This document shows, one piece after another, positions 7,879 to 15,243 of a stretch of DNA of 64,000 bases. The stretch comes from Kiloniella majae (GTDB lineage: Bacteria > Pseudomonadota > Alphaproteobacteria > Kiloniellales > Kiloniellaceae): contig NZ_MTSZ01000002.1 of NCBI RefSeq assembly GCF_002118315.1, forward strand, positions 186,001-250,000. The letters are read 5' to 3'. The notes beneath the pieces were generated by a model. That model did no database searches. It saw nothing but the letters and a program-made list of their open reading frames with translations, and was not told where the DNA came from. Position numbers and translations under genes: made by a program. Numbering within the stretch: position 1 is the first letter of the stretch; every line of letters begins with the position of its first letter.

Positions 7879-9261
7879 CTATCCACAGATTTTGGATAAA
7901 GCATAATCAATTGCTGTGACAATTTCATCCAATTCTTCTGTTGTACAAATCAGCGCAGGACTTAGACAAAGCGTATTGTTAAACTCTCTAAAGCTGCGAT
8001 TGGTTGCCCCAATGATAACCCCTTGAGCCATACACTCACCAACAACAGCTTGGGTAATACTTTCATCAACGGGTTGTTTTGTCTCACGATCAACGACCAG
8101 TTCCAGACCACAGAAAAGTCCCTTTCCGCGAACATCTCCGATAACTTCATGCTTGTCCTTAAGCTCATGAAGCTTTCCAAGAAGGTAATCCCCCATATTC
8201 GTGACATTATCGAGCAGGTTTTCTTCTTCGATGATCCGCATGTTTTCAAGTGCAGCCGCAGGACCAGCAGTACATCCACCAAAGGTGGAGATATCTCTGA
8301 AAAAGCTCATGGGGTCAGAAGGGTTGTTCTTGAATTGATCAAAGACCTCTTCTGTTGTCACCGTACAGGAAATCGCAGCATAGCCAGAGGCAACACCTTT
8401 TGCCATGGTAACAATATCCGGTTTGATACCATAATGCTGATAACCAAACCACTTACCTGTCCGTCCCAGACCACAGACAACTTCATCAATATGAAGCAGG
8501 ATATCGTACTTCTTACAGATTTCCTGTACCTTTTCCCAATAGCCCTCTGGTGGCGTAATCACGCCGCCCCCAGCTGTAATTGGTTCCAGAACCAGGGCAC
8601 CGACCGTATCAGGGCCTTCGCGCAAAATGACTTCTTCAATGGCAAGAGCTGCCTTTACGCCATAATTGCCATCACCCCCGTATTGGGAACGATATTCGCA
8701 ACAATGAGGAACCTCGACAAACCCGGGTGTAAAAGGACCATATTGGTCTTTTCTCTGTAACTGACCAGTAGAGCTTAAAGCTGTAATGGTTGTGCCATGG
8801 TAATCACGATCCCGGTAAAGGATTTTATGTTTCTTCCCACCGTATTTGTTATGCGCGATCTGTCGAACGATCTTATAGGCTTTTTCGTTTGCTTCAGACC
8901 CAGAGTTTGAAAAGTAAACTCGACTCATACCCGGCATCTTATCAATAAGGGCCTTGGCAAAATTTGCTCCGGGAATAGAACCAGCAGAGTTTGCAAAATA
9001 ATTAAGTTTCACAAGCTGTTCACGCACAGCATCCGCAATCGTTTCCCGGCCATAACCAACGTTTACAGTCCATACACCACCAGAGACAGCATCAAGATAC
9101 TTTTTACCCTTCGCATCCCAAACGTTCATCCCCTTACCTTCGATGATCACAAGGGGATCAACAGTTTCATAGCGTTTGTGCTGGCTGATATGATGCCATA
9201 CATGAGCCCGGTCATTTTCAATGACCTCGCTAAAATCGTTCATTTGTTCTGTTAATGTCAT
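7879..9261 (-). CDS. tpa: Tpa, taurine-pyruvate aminotransferase
   Basis: Tpa moves the amino group of taurine to pyruvate, giving sulfoacetaldehyde for Xsc and alanine. The 460-residue class-III aminotransferase has SGSEANEKA at about 120 (PLP phosphate pocket), DYHGTT around 153, Asp259-Glu260, and Lys288 in MAKGVASG as the Schiff-base lysine. SGGVWTVNVGYG near 60 is typical of Tpa and differs from the SWWVN of BioA. The ribosome site GGAAGTG lies just before the ATG. A TauR-like repeat sits 159-190 bp upstream. No alanine dehydrogenase to recycle alanine is visible nearby. Confidence 0.93.
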   Translation of the reverse strand: MTLTEQMNDFSEVIENDRAHVWHHISQHKRYETVDPLVIIEGKGMNVWDAKGKKYLDAVSGGVWTVNVGYGRETIADAVREQLVKLNYFANSAGSIPGANFAKALIDKMPGMSRVYFSNSGSEANEKAYKIVRQIAHNKYGGKKHKILYRDRDYHGTTITALSSTGQLQRKDQYGPFTPGFVEVPHCCEYRSQYGGDGNYGVKAALAIEEVILREGPDTVGALVLEPITAGGGVITPPEGYWEKVQEICKKYDILLHIDEVVCGLGRTGKWFGYQHYGIKPDIVTMAKGVASGYAAISCTVTTEEVFDQFKNNPSDPMSFFRDISTFGGCTAGPAAALENMRIIEEENLLDNVTNMGDYLLGKLHELKDKHEVIGDVRGKGLFCGLELVVDRETKQPVDESITQAVVGECMAQGVIIGATNRSFREFNNTLCLSPALICTTEELDEIVTAIDYALSKICG

Positions 9262-9308
9262 GGTTCACTTCCAACACTAAAAGGCCTTAGCTGTTCCGAC
9301 AGATTGAG

Positions 9309-9330
9309 CCAACCCGATTAATCTGGTTGG
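9309..9330. promoter_or_regulatory. 22-bp near-perfect palindrome in the tpa leader
   Basis: Arms ccaacc and ggttgg flank the palindromic core gattaatc, with a single symmetric mismatch pair on each side of the core. It lies 48 bp before the tpa ATG and downstream of the TauR-like repeat. It could be an operator for a second dimeric regulator or a leader hairpin; there is no T-tract. Confidence 0.45.
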
Positions 9331-9419
9331 GCCACTATGTAGATGCTTTTCTTAATGGAAGTGTCACACGCGTTTTCATCAAGGCGATAGCTCCAGTTGA
9401 GCCAAATTGATAAAACCAC

Positions 9420-9451
9420 TTGAACCAGAAATGACAATTTGGTGAGTCCAG
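9420..9451 (-). promoter_or_regulatory. Putative TauR operator upstream of tpa
   Basis: On the minus strand CTGGACTCA (9451-9443) is followed 23 bp later by CTGGTTCAA (9428-9420). The first half-site is identical to those at tauR and pta. The position, 160-190 bp before tpa, suggests a long tpa leader or activation at a distance. Confidence 0.65.
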
Positions 9452-9609
9452 ATTCTACGATCCATAGAGCCTTAAGTGGTAACATGATAGGATGTGGCAT
9501 AAATCGCTGTGATTCTTCCACGGCTTACCTTAGAATTTTAAGCCATAGAATTTAAAGATAGTTCACAAGCATAAAATTCTTGATATGAATGACTGCAGGG
9601 GAAAGGCCG

Positions 9610-9987
9610 ATGATGCCAACAACCGTACATAGCATTTCGAAATATACAGTGCAGATTCTGAACACCAAATCTACTGCTGACAAACCCAAGTCTCAGATAA
9701 TTATCAGACTATTGAACGAAAAAGGTAAAGACTGCGGACTTGCTGTATTCAAAGACTATGGCGATCAAAACGCCCAAAACCCCTATGGTGACCATAAAAA
9801 AGGAACAGCCACAGCCTATTTCGATATCAAGCATTATCAGGCATTCATTGAAATTCTCAGAATGGAAAAAGAACTCTATTGGAAAATTGCCTGGCAGCAA
9901 ACAGGGCCAACCAAGTCTGTATCAGATGTTTCACTCGATACAAAAGAAGAAATTATCGGCGAACACTTTGGGAATGGTGGCGCATAG
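9610..9987 (+). CDS. Hypothetical protein (about 125 residues)
   Basis: I do not recognise this protein. AGGGGAAAGG sits six bases before ATG 9610, which supports that start over ATG 9589. The product is soluble with no signal peptide or membrane segment. Its middle contains KHYQAFIEILRMEKELYWKI, probably helical, and a Gly/Asp-rich turn (KDYGDQNAQNPYG). It is a lone plus-strand gene between tpa and the importer operon and ends just before a strong palindromic terminator. Its place inside the taurine locus hints at, but does not prove, a linked role. Confidence 0.65.
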   Translation: MMPTTVHSISKYTVQILNTKSTADKPKSQIIIRLLNEKGKDCGLAVFKDYGDQNAQNPYGDHKKGTATAYFDIKHYQAFIEILRMEKELYWKIAWQQTGPTKSVSDVSLDTKEEIIGEHFGNGGA

Positions 9988-10033
9988 ATAGCTATAAAAT
10001 CTAATTCTGTTCAAGATTAAATATGACACCAGA

Positions 10034-10065
10034 AATGGCGGTAAAGTTTAAACTTTACCGCCATT
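10034..10065. terminator. 32-bp perfect palindrome, bidirectional terminator
   Basis: The halves aatggcggtaaagttt and aaactttaccgccatt are exact complements with no unpaired centre. On the plus strand AATTTTTG follows. It lies between the convergent 9610 gene and the last importer gene, so it probably ends both transcripts. Confidence 0.8.
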
Positions 10066-10096
10066 AATTTTTGCTGAATTTTCTAATTAAGGCTGA

Positions 10097-10984
10097 CTAC
10101 ACAGGCGCCATACCTTTATCAGCTATATCAGCCGCCCTTTTTGCGGCTTCTGCAGCAAGAGCTTCGCGCCTCATTTCTCTACGGCGGTAGATTTCATGCA
10201 TAACAGCCCCCACCAGCGTAATACCAACAATCACCACAGCCAAAGCACTTAACGACGGGTTGGTCCCCAGTCTTACTTTACCAGCAAGAACAGTTGTCAA
10301 AGTACTTTCTGCCTGAATAGTAAACAGGGTTGTATTGTAGTTTTCGAAACTGGTCAGGAAAGCCAGAAAGGCAGCCGAGCCAATCGCAGGTCTCAGGAAG
10401 GGAATAAGGATCTTCCAGAACACCTGAACATTTGTCGCCCCGAGATCAAGCGCAGCTTCTTCTTGGGTGCGATCAAAGCGTTGCAGTCTGGACAGGAAAA
10501 TCAACATGCAATAAGCAGAAATAAACGTTGATTGACCAATAACCGACAGGAAAATACCGCTGTAAAAAACAGAGTTATAATCCGCATCGACCCAAACACC
10601 CAGACGATCCCAGAAAACCAGCGTTGAAATCCCCAAAATAACACCAGGTGTCAGTAGCGGAGACACAACAATCATGTAATAGATAGACTGAGCTTTCTTG
10701 TGAACCTGTGACATCAACAAAGCTGCTGCCAAACCGATCGGAACAGCCAAGCAAACAACACCCAAACCAATCCAAAGCGAGTTTTTGATTCCCTTTATCA
10801 TGTCCTTGTCATTGGCGAGAACCGAGAACCATTTCATGGTTAATTCATCTATCGGTATCGCTGTCGGGAAGGTCGGCGTGTTAAAAGCAGTTACCCCCAT
10901 CAAGATCAACGGGCCAAAAAGATATAGGAAGAACATCGCGATATAAAAACGCACCATGTACTTCTGAATAAGATCAGAGGTCAT
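10097..10984 (-). CDS. ABC transporter permease, PotC-like
   Basis: This is an inner-membrane permease of the spermidine/putrescine (PotC) type. The 295-residue protein has about six hydrophobic helices and the EAA loop EEAALDLGATNVQVFWK, which docks on the ATPase. It ends in an unusually charged Ala/Arg-rich tail (RREMRREALAAEAAKRAAD). It is the last of a four-gene importer operon and overlaps the upstream permease by four bases. The family also imports other amines and amino acids. The location between tpa and tauR suggests taurine or a relative, which is inference. Confidence 0.85.
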   Translation of the reverse strand: MTSDLIQKYMVRFYIAMFFLYLFGPLILMGVTAFNTPTFPTAIPIDELTMKWFSVLANDKDMIKGIKNSLWIGLGVVCLAVPIGLAAALLMSQVHKKAQSIYYMIVVSPLLTPGVILGISTLVFWDRLGVWVDADYNSVFYSGIFLSVIGQSTFISAYCMLIFLSRLQRFDRTQEEAALDLGATNVQVFWKILIPFLRPAIGSAAFLAFLTSFENYNTTLFTIQAESTLTTVLAGKVRLGTNPSLSALAVVIVGITLVGAVMHEIYRRREMRREALAAEAAKRAADIADKGMAPV

Positions 10985-11979
10985 TTCGCAAGCTCCCCTA
11001 AATTAACTTTGAAGAACTTCATCACTGCCAATACAAAGATAATACAGGAGAAGAGCAAAACAAATGCATAGGCAGAACCACGAGACCAGTCACCGCCGGT
11101 AAAGAACCAGTCATAAATGATCTGTGTAAACCAGAGACTGCTTGGTCCTCCCAAAATTTGGGGAACAGCCAACGCACCTGCCGAAAGCATGAAAACCATC
11201 GTACAGCCAGAAGCGATACCCGGTTTTGCATAGGGAATAACCACACGATAGTGAATACGCCACCACGGTGACCCTAAATCTCTGGCTGCTTCAATCTGGT
11301 TGTGATCCAGACTTTCAATCGCATTGTAAATCGGGAAGACCATGAGCAGGATATAGGCATAGCTCAAGCCCGCATACATCGCGACATCGGCCTTGATGAA
11401 ATCAATAGGTTCGTCCAGAATTCCCATCCCCATCAAAGTGACGTTGATCACACCGCTTGATCCAAAAAGAATTCGGAAGGCAAAGGCCCTTAGAATTTCA
11501 TTAACCCAAAACGGCAAAATCAAAGCGATCAGAAACAAACGAGTTGTCCCGCCTTTTGTGCTTTGAGCAAGGTAATAAGCAATTGGGTAACAGAGCAAGA
11601 ATGCCAATAAGGTTACACCAACAGATGCCAGAATGGTTTTCAGGAAGATTTGCAAATGGAGCAAATTAAAGAGATTTTCATCACTATCGCGCCCAAAAAT
11701 CAAATAGGAATAATTTTTGAGTGTATAGGCATCGGGATTCCCCCCAATCGCACCATCTCTAAATGAAAAATCCACCATATAAAGTTGGGGGGCAACAATC
11801 ATTAAGCCAACCCAAATAAATACAGCACCAAGTAGATAGGTAGAAACCAACACGCCGTTCTTTTTGACGAAAGTGATCTGTCGCAAATTTGCCCAAACTG
11901 TATCGGTATTCTTTTGCAGCATTGGCGCGACAAGAAGAGCCAGAACAACGGCGAGAAATACGGACAGGAAATCACTCAT
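10981..11979 (-). CDS. ABC transporter permease, PotB-like
   Basis: This is the second inner-membrane permease of the importer, 332 residues. An N-terminal helix (about 3-20) precedes the normal six-helix core, so it is longer than typical PotB. The EAA loop EAARDLGSPWWRIHYR is clear. It overlaps the ATPase gene by eight bases and the PotC-like gene by four, so the three are co-translated. Confidence 0.85.
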   Translation of the reverse strand: MSDFLSVFLAVVLALLVAPMLQKNTDTVWANLRQITFVKKNGVLVSTYLLGAVFIWVGLMIVAPQLYMVDFSFRDGAIGGNPDAYTLKNYSYLIFGRDSDENLFNLLHLQIFLKTILASVGVTLLAFLLCYPIAYYLAQSTKGGTTRLFLIALILPFWVNEILRAFAFRILFGSSGVINVTLMGMGILDEPIDFIKADVAMYAGLSYAYILLMVFPIYNAIESLDHNQIEAARDLGSPWWRIHYRVVIPYAKPGIASGCTMVFMLSAGALAVPQILGGPSSLWFTQIIYDWFFTGGDWSRGSAYAFVLLFSCIIFVLAVMKFFKVNLGELAK

Positions 11980-13069
11980 CAGCTAAATCTCCTTCTGGTA
12001 ACACAATAGCTCGGTCGACATTAAAGCAAATTTTTGCTGTATCGCCGACCTTCAAGTGCGTTCCCTTGCCTTCATTACTCACAGAGAAGGATATGCGTTT
12101 TTCCGTGTCCCCTTCCATATGAATATGGATCGATGGTCCTTCGAACTCTTCGGCAAGAATTGTGCTTTCGATAATATTTTCAGCAGGTGTTGTATCGTTA
12201 CCTTCGACAAGAGAAAGTGCTTCTGGTCGAACAAAGAGAATGGCCGCATCCCCCACATTCATATCTTGTGTATTACGCCCTCTGAGCAAACCAAACTTAT
12301 TTTGGATTTGCGCATACTCACCTTCAACCTTAACAACTTTCCCATAGAAAGGGTTATTTTCGCCGACAAATGAAGCAACAAATGCTGTTTCAGGCTCATT
12401 ATAAATTGTACTGCCATCACCAACCTGCTCGATAACACCCGCAGACATCACAGCAATACGATCCGACATGGTCAGGGCTTCGCCTTGATCATGTGTAATA
12501 TAAATAAAGGTAATACCGACACGCTGCTGAATATTTCTCAATTCACTGCGCATATGCTGACGCAGCTTCAAATCCAGTGCTGATAACGGCTCATCAAGAA
12601 GCAAAACTTCTGGTTCAACAGCTAACGCACGGGCAATAGCAACACGTTGTTTTTGCCCCCCCGACAGTTCAGAGACCATTTTGTCTCCCTGTCCAGAAAG
12701 AGCAATAAGGTCGAGAAGTTCCTCGGCTCGCCGGCGACGTTCAACGTACTTTACACCTTCGACTTCCAGGCCAAAGGCAATGTTATCTGCCACTGACATC
12801 AATGGGAAAAGGGCCAAATTTTGAAAGATTAATGCTGTCGGACGCTTGTTCGGTCCAATACCTCGCATATCGCTTCCGTTAATGCGAATCGTTCCTTCAG
12901 TCGGCTCGTTAAATCCTGACACTGCCCGCAGGATCGTTGTTTTCCCGCAACCGGATGGGCCAAGAAAACTGAAAAACTCACCCTTTCGAATTGCTAAATT
13001 AGCATCGTCTACGGCTGTAAAATCACCGAAACGAATTGTTACATGTTCTAAATCTACACCTGAGCTCAT
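11972..13069 (-). CDS. ABC transporter ATP-binding protein, PotA-like
   Basis: This ATPase powers the importer. The 365-residue protein has Walker A GPSGCGKTT (37-45), the signature LSGGQKQR near 140, Walker B VLLLDEPLSALD shortly after, and a C-terminal TOBE region of about 120 residues, as in PotA-type importers. It lies 111 bp after the binding-protein gene; that gap contains a stable hairpin which may lower its expression relative to the binding protein. Confidence 0.88.
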   Translation of the reverse strand: MSSGVDLEHVTIRFGDFTAVDDANLAIRKGEFFSFLGPSGCGKTTILRAVSGFNEPTEGTIRINGSDMRGIGPNKRPTALIFQNLALFPLMSVADNIAFGLEVEGVKYVERRRRAEELLDLIALSGQGDKMVSELSGGQKQRVAIARALAVEPEVLLLDEPLSALDLKLRQHMRSELRNIQQRVGITFIYITHDQGEALTMSDRIAVMSAGVIEQVGDGSTIYNEPETAFVASFVGENNPFYGKVVKVEGEYAQIQNKFGLLRGRNTQDMNVGDAAILFVRPEALSLVEGNDTTPAENIIESTILAEEFEGPSIHIHMEGDTEKRISFSVSNEGKGTHLKVGDTAKICFNVDRAIVLPEGDLADE

Positions 13070-13134
13070 GAGGACCCCACGACCACTCTCTCGGAAAAGA
13101 TAAAATCCCGAAATTTATTATTTTAAGGATGAAG

Positions 13135-13160
13135 GGGAGCACAGAGAATTCTGTGCTCCC
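13135..13160 (-). terminator. 3' hairpin between binding-protein and ATPase genes
   Basis: Arms gggagcacag and ctgtgctccc form a perfect 10-bp stem with loop agaatt, 20 bp after the binding-protein stop codon. No T-run follows on the minus strand, so it looks like an RNA-stabilising or attenuating hairpin that raises the binding protein above the membrane subunits. Confidence 0.6.
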
Positions 13161-13180
13161 TTACCGAACTCAATTACAGA

Positions 13181-14320
13181 TTAAGCTGCGACGAATTTAT
13201 CGCGGAATTCTGTACGAAGCTGTGCATACCAAGTTGGCTCTGCAGGCCAAGCAAAGAGATTATCCAAAGCATCGCCTGGATAAGCTTCCGCAAAATTCTT
13301 CTTGGATGCATCAGACAGATGAGCATCAGCACCGATCACAGCAGAATTATACCCTGTCAGGTTCGCGGTAAGTCCGCCATTTTCAGGGCGATATGAGAAT
13401 TCCAGGAAGGCATAGATTTGGTCAATATTCTTGGCGCCTTTAGGCATTGCAAGACCATCAACCCAAGCCAAAGCTCCTTCTTTCGGTGCCTGATACTGAA
13501 CAGGGTTTCCTTCACCTTTCAGCGCAAGGATTGGACCATCCCAAGTTTGCCCCATAATAACGTCTTCCTGCATCAGACCGTTTTTCTGACCATCAGCATC
13601 ATTCCAGAATTTTTTGACGTTTGCTTTGCGATCAATACAGAATTTGGTGATTTTGGACCACACATCCTTCATGTCGTCTTCGCTATTGTAAGCGCGTTTC
13701 ACATCGCCCGGCGCAAGCTCACCGATGGTTTCCATGTAAAGGCCAGCCCCCAACATCATTGAATGCGGACGACCCATCATGGTGTTTTCGCCACCATCTT
13801 TCCAAAGATCACCATAGCTAGGAACACCGCCTTCAGGTGTCCATTTATCGGTACGCCACGCAACAGCTTCTGTTCCCCAGAGCTGCGGTAGCCAATGAGA
13901 TCCCTTACCTGCAAAATTCCAGTCCGTTTCACCAACTTTGGCCATTGCTGCGTTAACACGATCAATTTTAACTTTGTTCATGTCAAAAGGCTGAAGCAGG
14001 TTTAAAGGCTCCCACTGTTGCGCACGCATATTTGTCGGCGAGATGACATCAAAGCCACGACCACGTGTCGCACGAAGCTTGTTGATAATCTCTTCATTGG
14101 AACCAATGCCAGTGTGATTGATTGTGATCCCGGTTTCTTTTTTGAACGCTTCCTTGAATTCTTCAGGAAGATAATCAGACCACATCATCACATTTAGCTC
14201 TCCGGAAGAGGAAAGCGCGTTTTTGATGAATGCGGGCGCAGCCAATGTTGAAGCACCAGCAATCGCAGCACCTTTTAGAACTTTACGACGGCTTACTGTA
14301 GTTTTCTTAAGTATTGTCAT
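13181..14320 (-). CDS. ABC transporter substrate-binding protein, PotD family, Tat-type signal
   Basis: This is the periplasmic receptor of the importer, 379 residues. The N-terminus has a twin-arginine signal (SRRKVLKGAAIAG) and a hydrophobic stretch ending near ALSS, so it is probably exported folded by the Tat system. The mature part begins ELNVMMWSDYLPEEF, typical of the PotD/PotF fold. TauABC-type systems use a different binding-protein family, so this would be a different route for taurine or a related amine. The substrate is inferred from the neighbours only; polyamines remain possible. Confidence 0.85.
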   Translation of the reverse strand: MTILKKTTVSRRKVLKGAAIAGASTLAAPAFIKNALSSSGELNVMMWSDYLPEEFKEAFKKETGITINHTGIGSNEEIINKLRATRGRGFDVISPTNMRAQQWEPLNLLQPFDMNKVKIDRVNAAMAKVGETDWNFAGKGSHWLPQLWGTEAVAWRTDKWTPEGGVPSYGDLWKDGGENTMMGRPHSMMLGAGLYMETIGELAPGDVKRAYNSEDDMKDVWSKITKFCIDRKANVKKFWNDADGQKNGLMQEDVIMGQTWDGPILALKGEGNPVQYQAPKEGALAWVDGLAMPKGAKNIDQIYAFLEFSYRPENGGLTANLTGYNSAVIGADAHLSDASKKNFAEAYPGDALDNLFAWPAEPTWYAQLRTEFRDKFVAA

Positions 14321-15165
14321 TTTTTTCTCCCATACTCCTTCATTTTATCAACGAGGAGGGTCCCTGTTCACAGACCAGAACTTGCGATATTAGGCAATTC
14401 ATGGCTGCTCTTAATGTTTATGACTTTGACTTCAGTTAAGATTGATTTTAAAGGACAAGCTTTCCTCGGCACCTCCCTGATATAGAATGTGTAAATGTGC
14501 AAATAATCGGCTTTTTACAAAGCCATAAAAATTGACCATATATTTGGGAAGGCAAGCGCCGCATAGACGCTGAGAAGAAGCGGGTAAACCTTAAATCAGG
14601 ATAACTATTTTTCTTGATTAAAGCGACTGCCTTCATCAAGAACGTCCCCGAATGATATTTTGCGCTTGGGCAAAACCCATTTTTCGCTCCCCATACATAA
14701 TCATTCACTTAAAACCGGAATGATTAGTTGTACTTATCAATCAAAGAATTGATTTCAGAAATATTATCAAAATCAATTCAAACGTTGACCATTATTATTA
14801 TCATTCTACGAGCCAGCATTCCGTATTTAAGTTTAGAGATCCTGGCATCAACAACGACAAAACAGTTAAAGTACTCATTCTATTTCCGTTCACAGAAGAA
14901 ACAGAAATAAAACATAAAAAGAAGTAATCTTATTCAGAGCCACGAGAACTAAAATACACTATTATGGTGATTATTCCTAAATTTATTTACAAAACAGATA
15001 TATTTTTACGTAAACAAATTTTGGAAACTACTTGATAATTATATCTAAAATTGTTTTTTAGATTAAATACTTCACCAATTCTTTTGTACTTCGTTCCTCC
15101 GTCCTAAACCAAAATCACGCTTCGATATTTCCTGATAATACGGTAAATGAATTAGCCGTGGTTTA
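14321..15165. other. AT-rich region without a supported gene, upstream of the importer operon
   Basis: About 850 bp separate the binding-protein start from a TauR-like repeat at 15166-15197. The frame at 14448-14708 (minus, GTG start, no ribosome site) and the frame at 14728-14910 (plus, TTG start) are not convincing. A GGACGGAGGAAC run near 15095-15106 (minus) looks like a ribosome site but has no start codon at the right distance. The region could be a long 5' leader, a small RNA, or the remains of a decayed gene. Confidence 0.5.
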
Positions 15166-15197
15166 TAGTACCAACAGGAAAAACTATATGAGTCCAA
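15166..15197 (-). promoter_or_regulatory. Putative TauR operator facing the importer operon
   Basis: On the minus strand TTGGACTCA (15197-15189) is followed 23 bp later by TTGGTACTA (15174-15166). The layout matches the repeats upstream of tpa, tauR, xsc and pta. It lies 47 bp after the chemoreceptor stop codon and points toward the importer, whose first start codon is about 850 bp away. Confidence 0.5.
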
Positions 15198-15243
15198 CTT
15201 TTAGAGTTTCGGACATAGCCAAATAATAACAAGGCCCCTGAAT

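Larger units (their letters stand above)
9262..9609. other. Divergent spacer between tpa and a hypothetical gene
   Basis: No gene is supported here. The minus-strand frame across 9318-9521 has no ribosome site and an unconvincing composition. The stretch holds a palindrome at 9309-9330 and a TauR-like repeat at 9420-9451, and it must contain the divergent promoters of tpa and the 9610 gene. Confidence 0.6.

Noticed and set aside
14367-14393. CTGGTCTGT with AGGGACC before the importer start, as a TauR site
   Set aside because: Half-sites are about 13 bp apart and poorly matched compared with the other five copies.
14448-14708. Minus-strand frame of 86 codons upstream of the importer
   Set aside because: GTG start without a ribosome site, and a Cys/Phe/Arg-rich composition unlike a folded protein; I treat it as non-coding.
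14730-14860. Minus-strand run with coding-like wording (VVVDARISKLKYGM, then IDFDNISEINSLIDKYN)
   Set aside because: It is broken by in-frame stops before and within the run and has no start codon. It may be gene debris, but the evidence is too thin to call a pseudogene.
15003-15018. TTTTTACGTAAAC, similar to the MerR operator core
   Set aside because: No -35 TTGAC element or start codon at the right distance; likely chance in AT-rich DNA.
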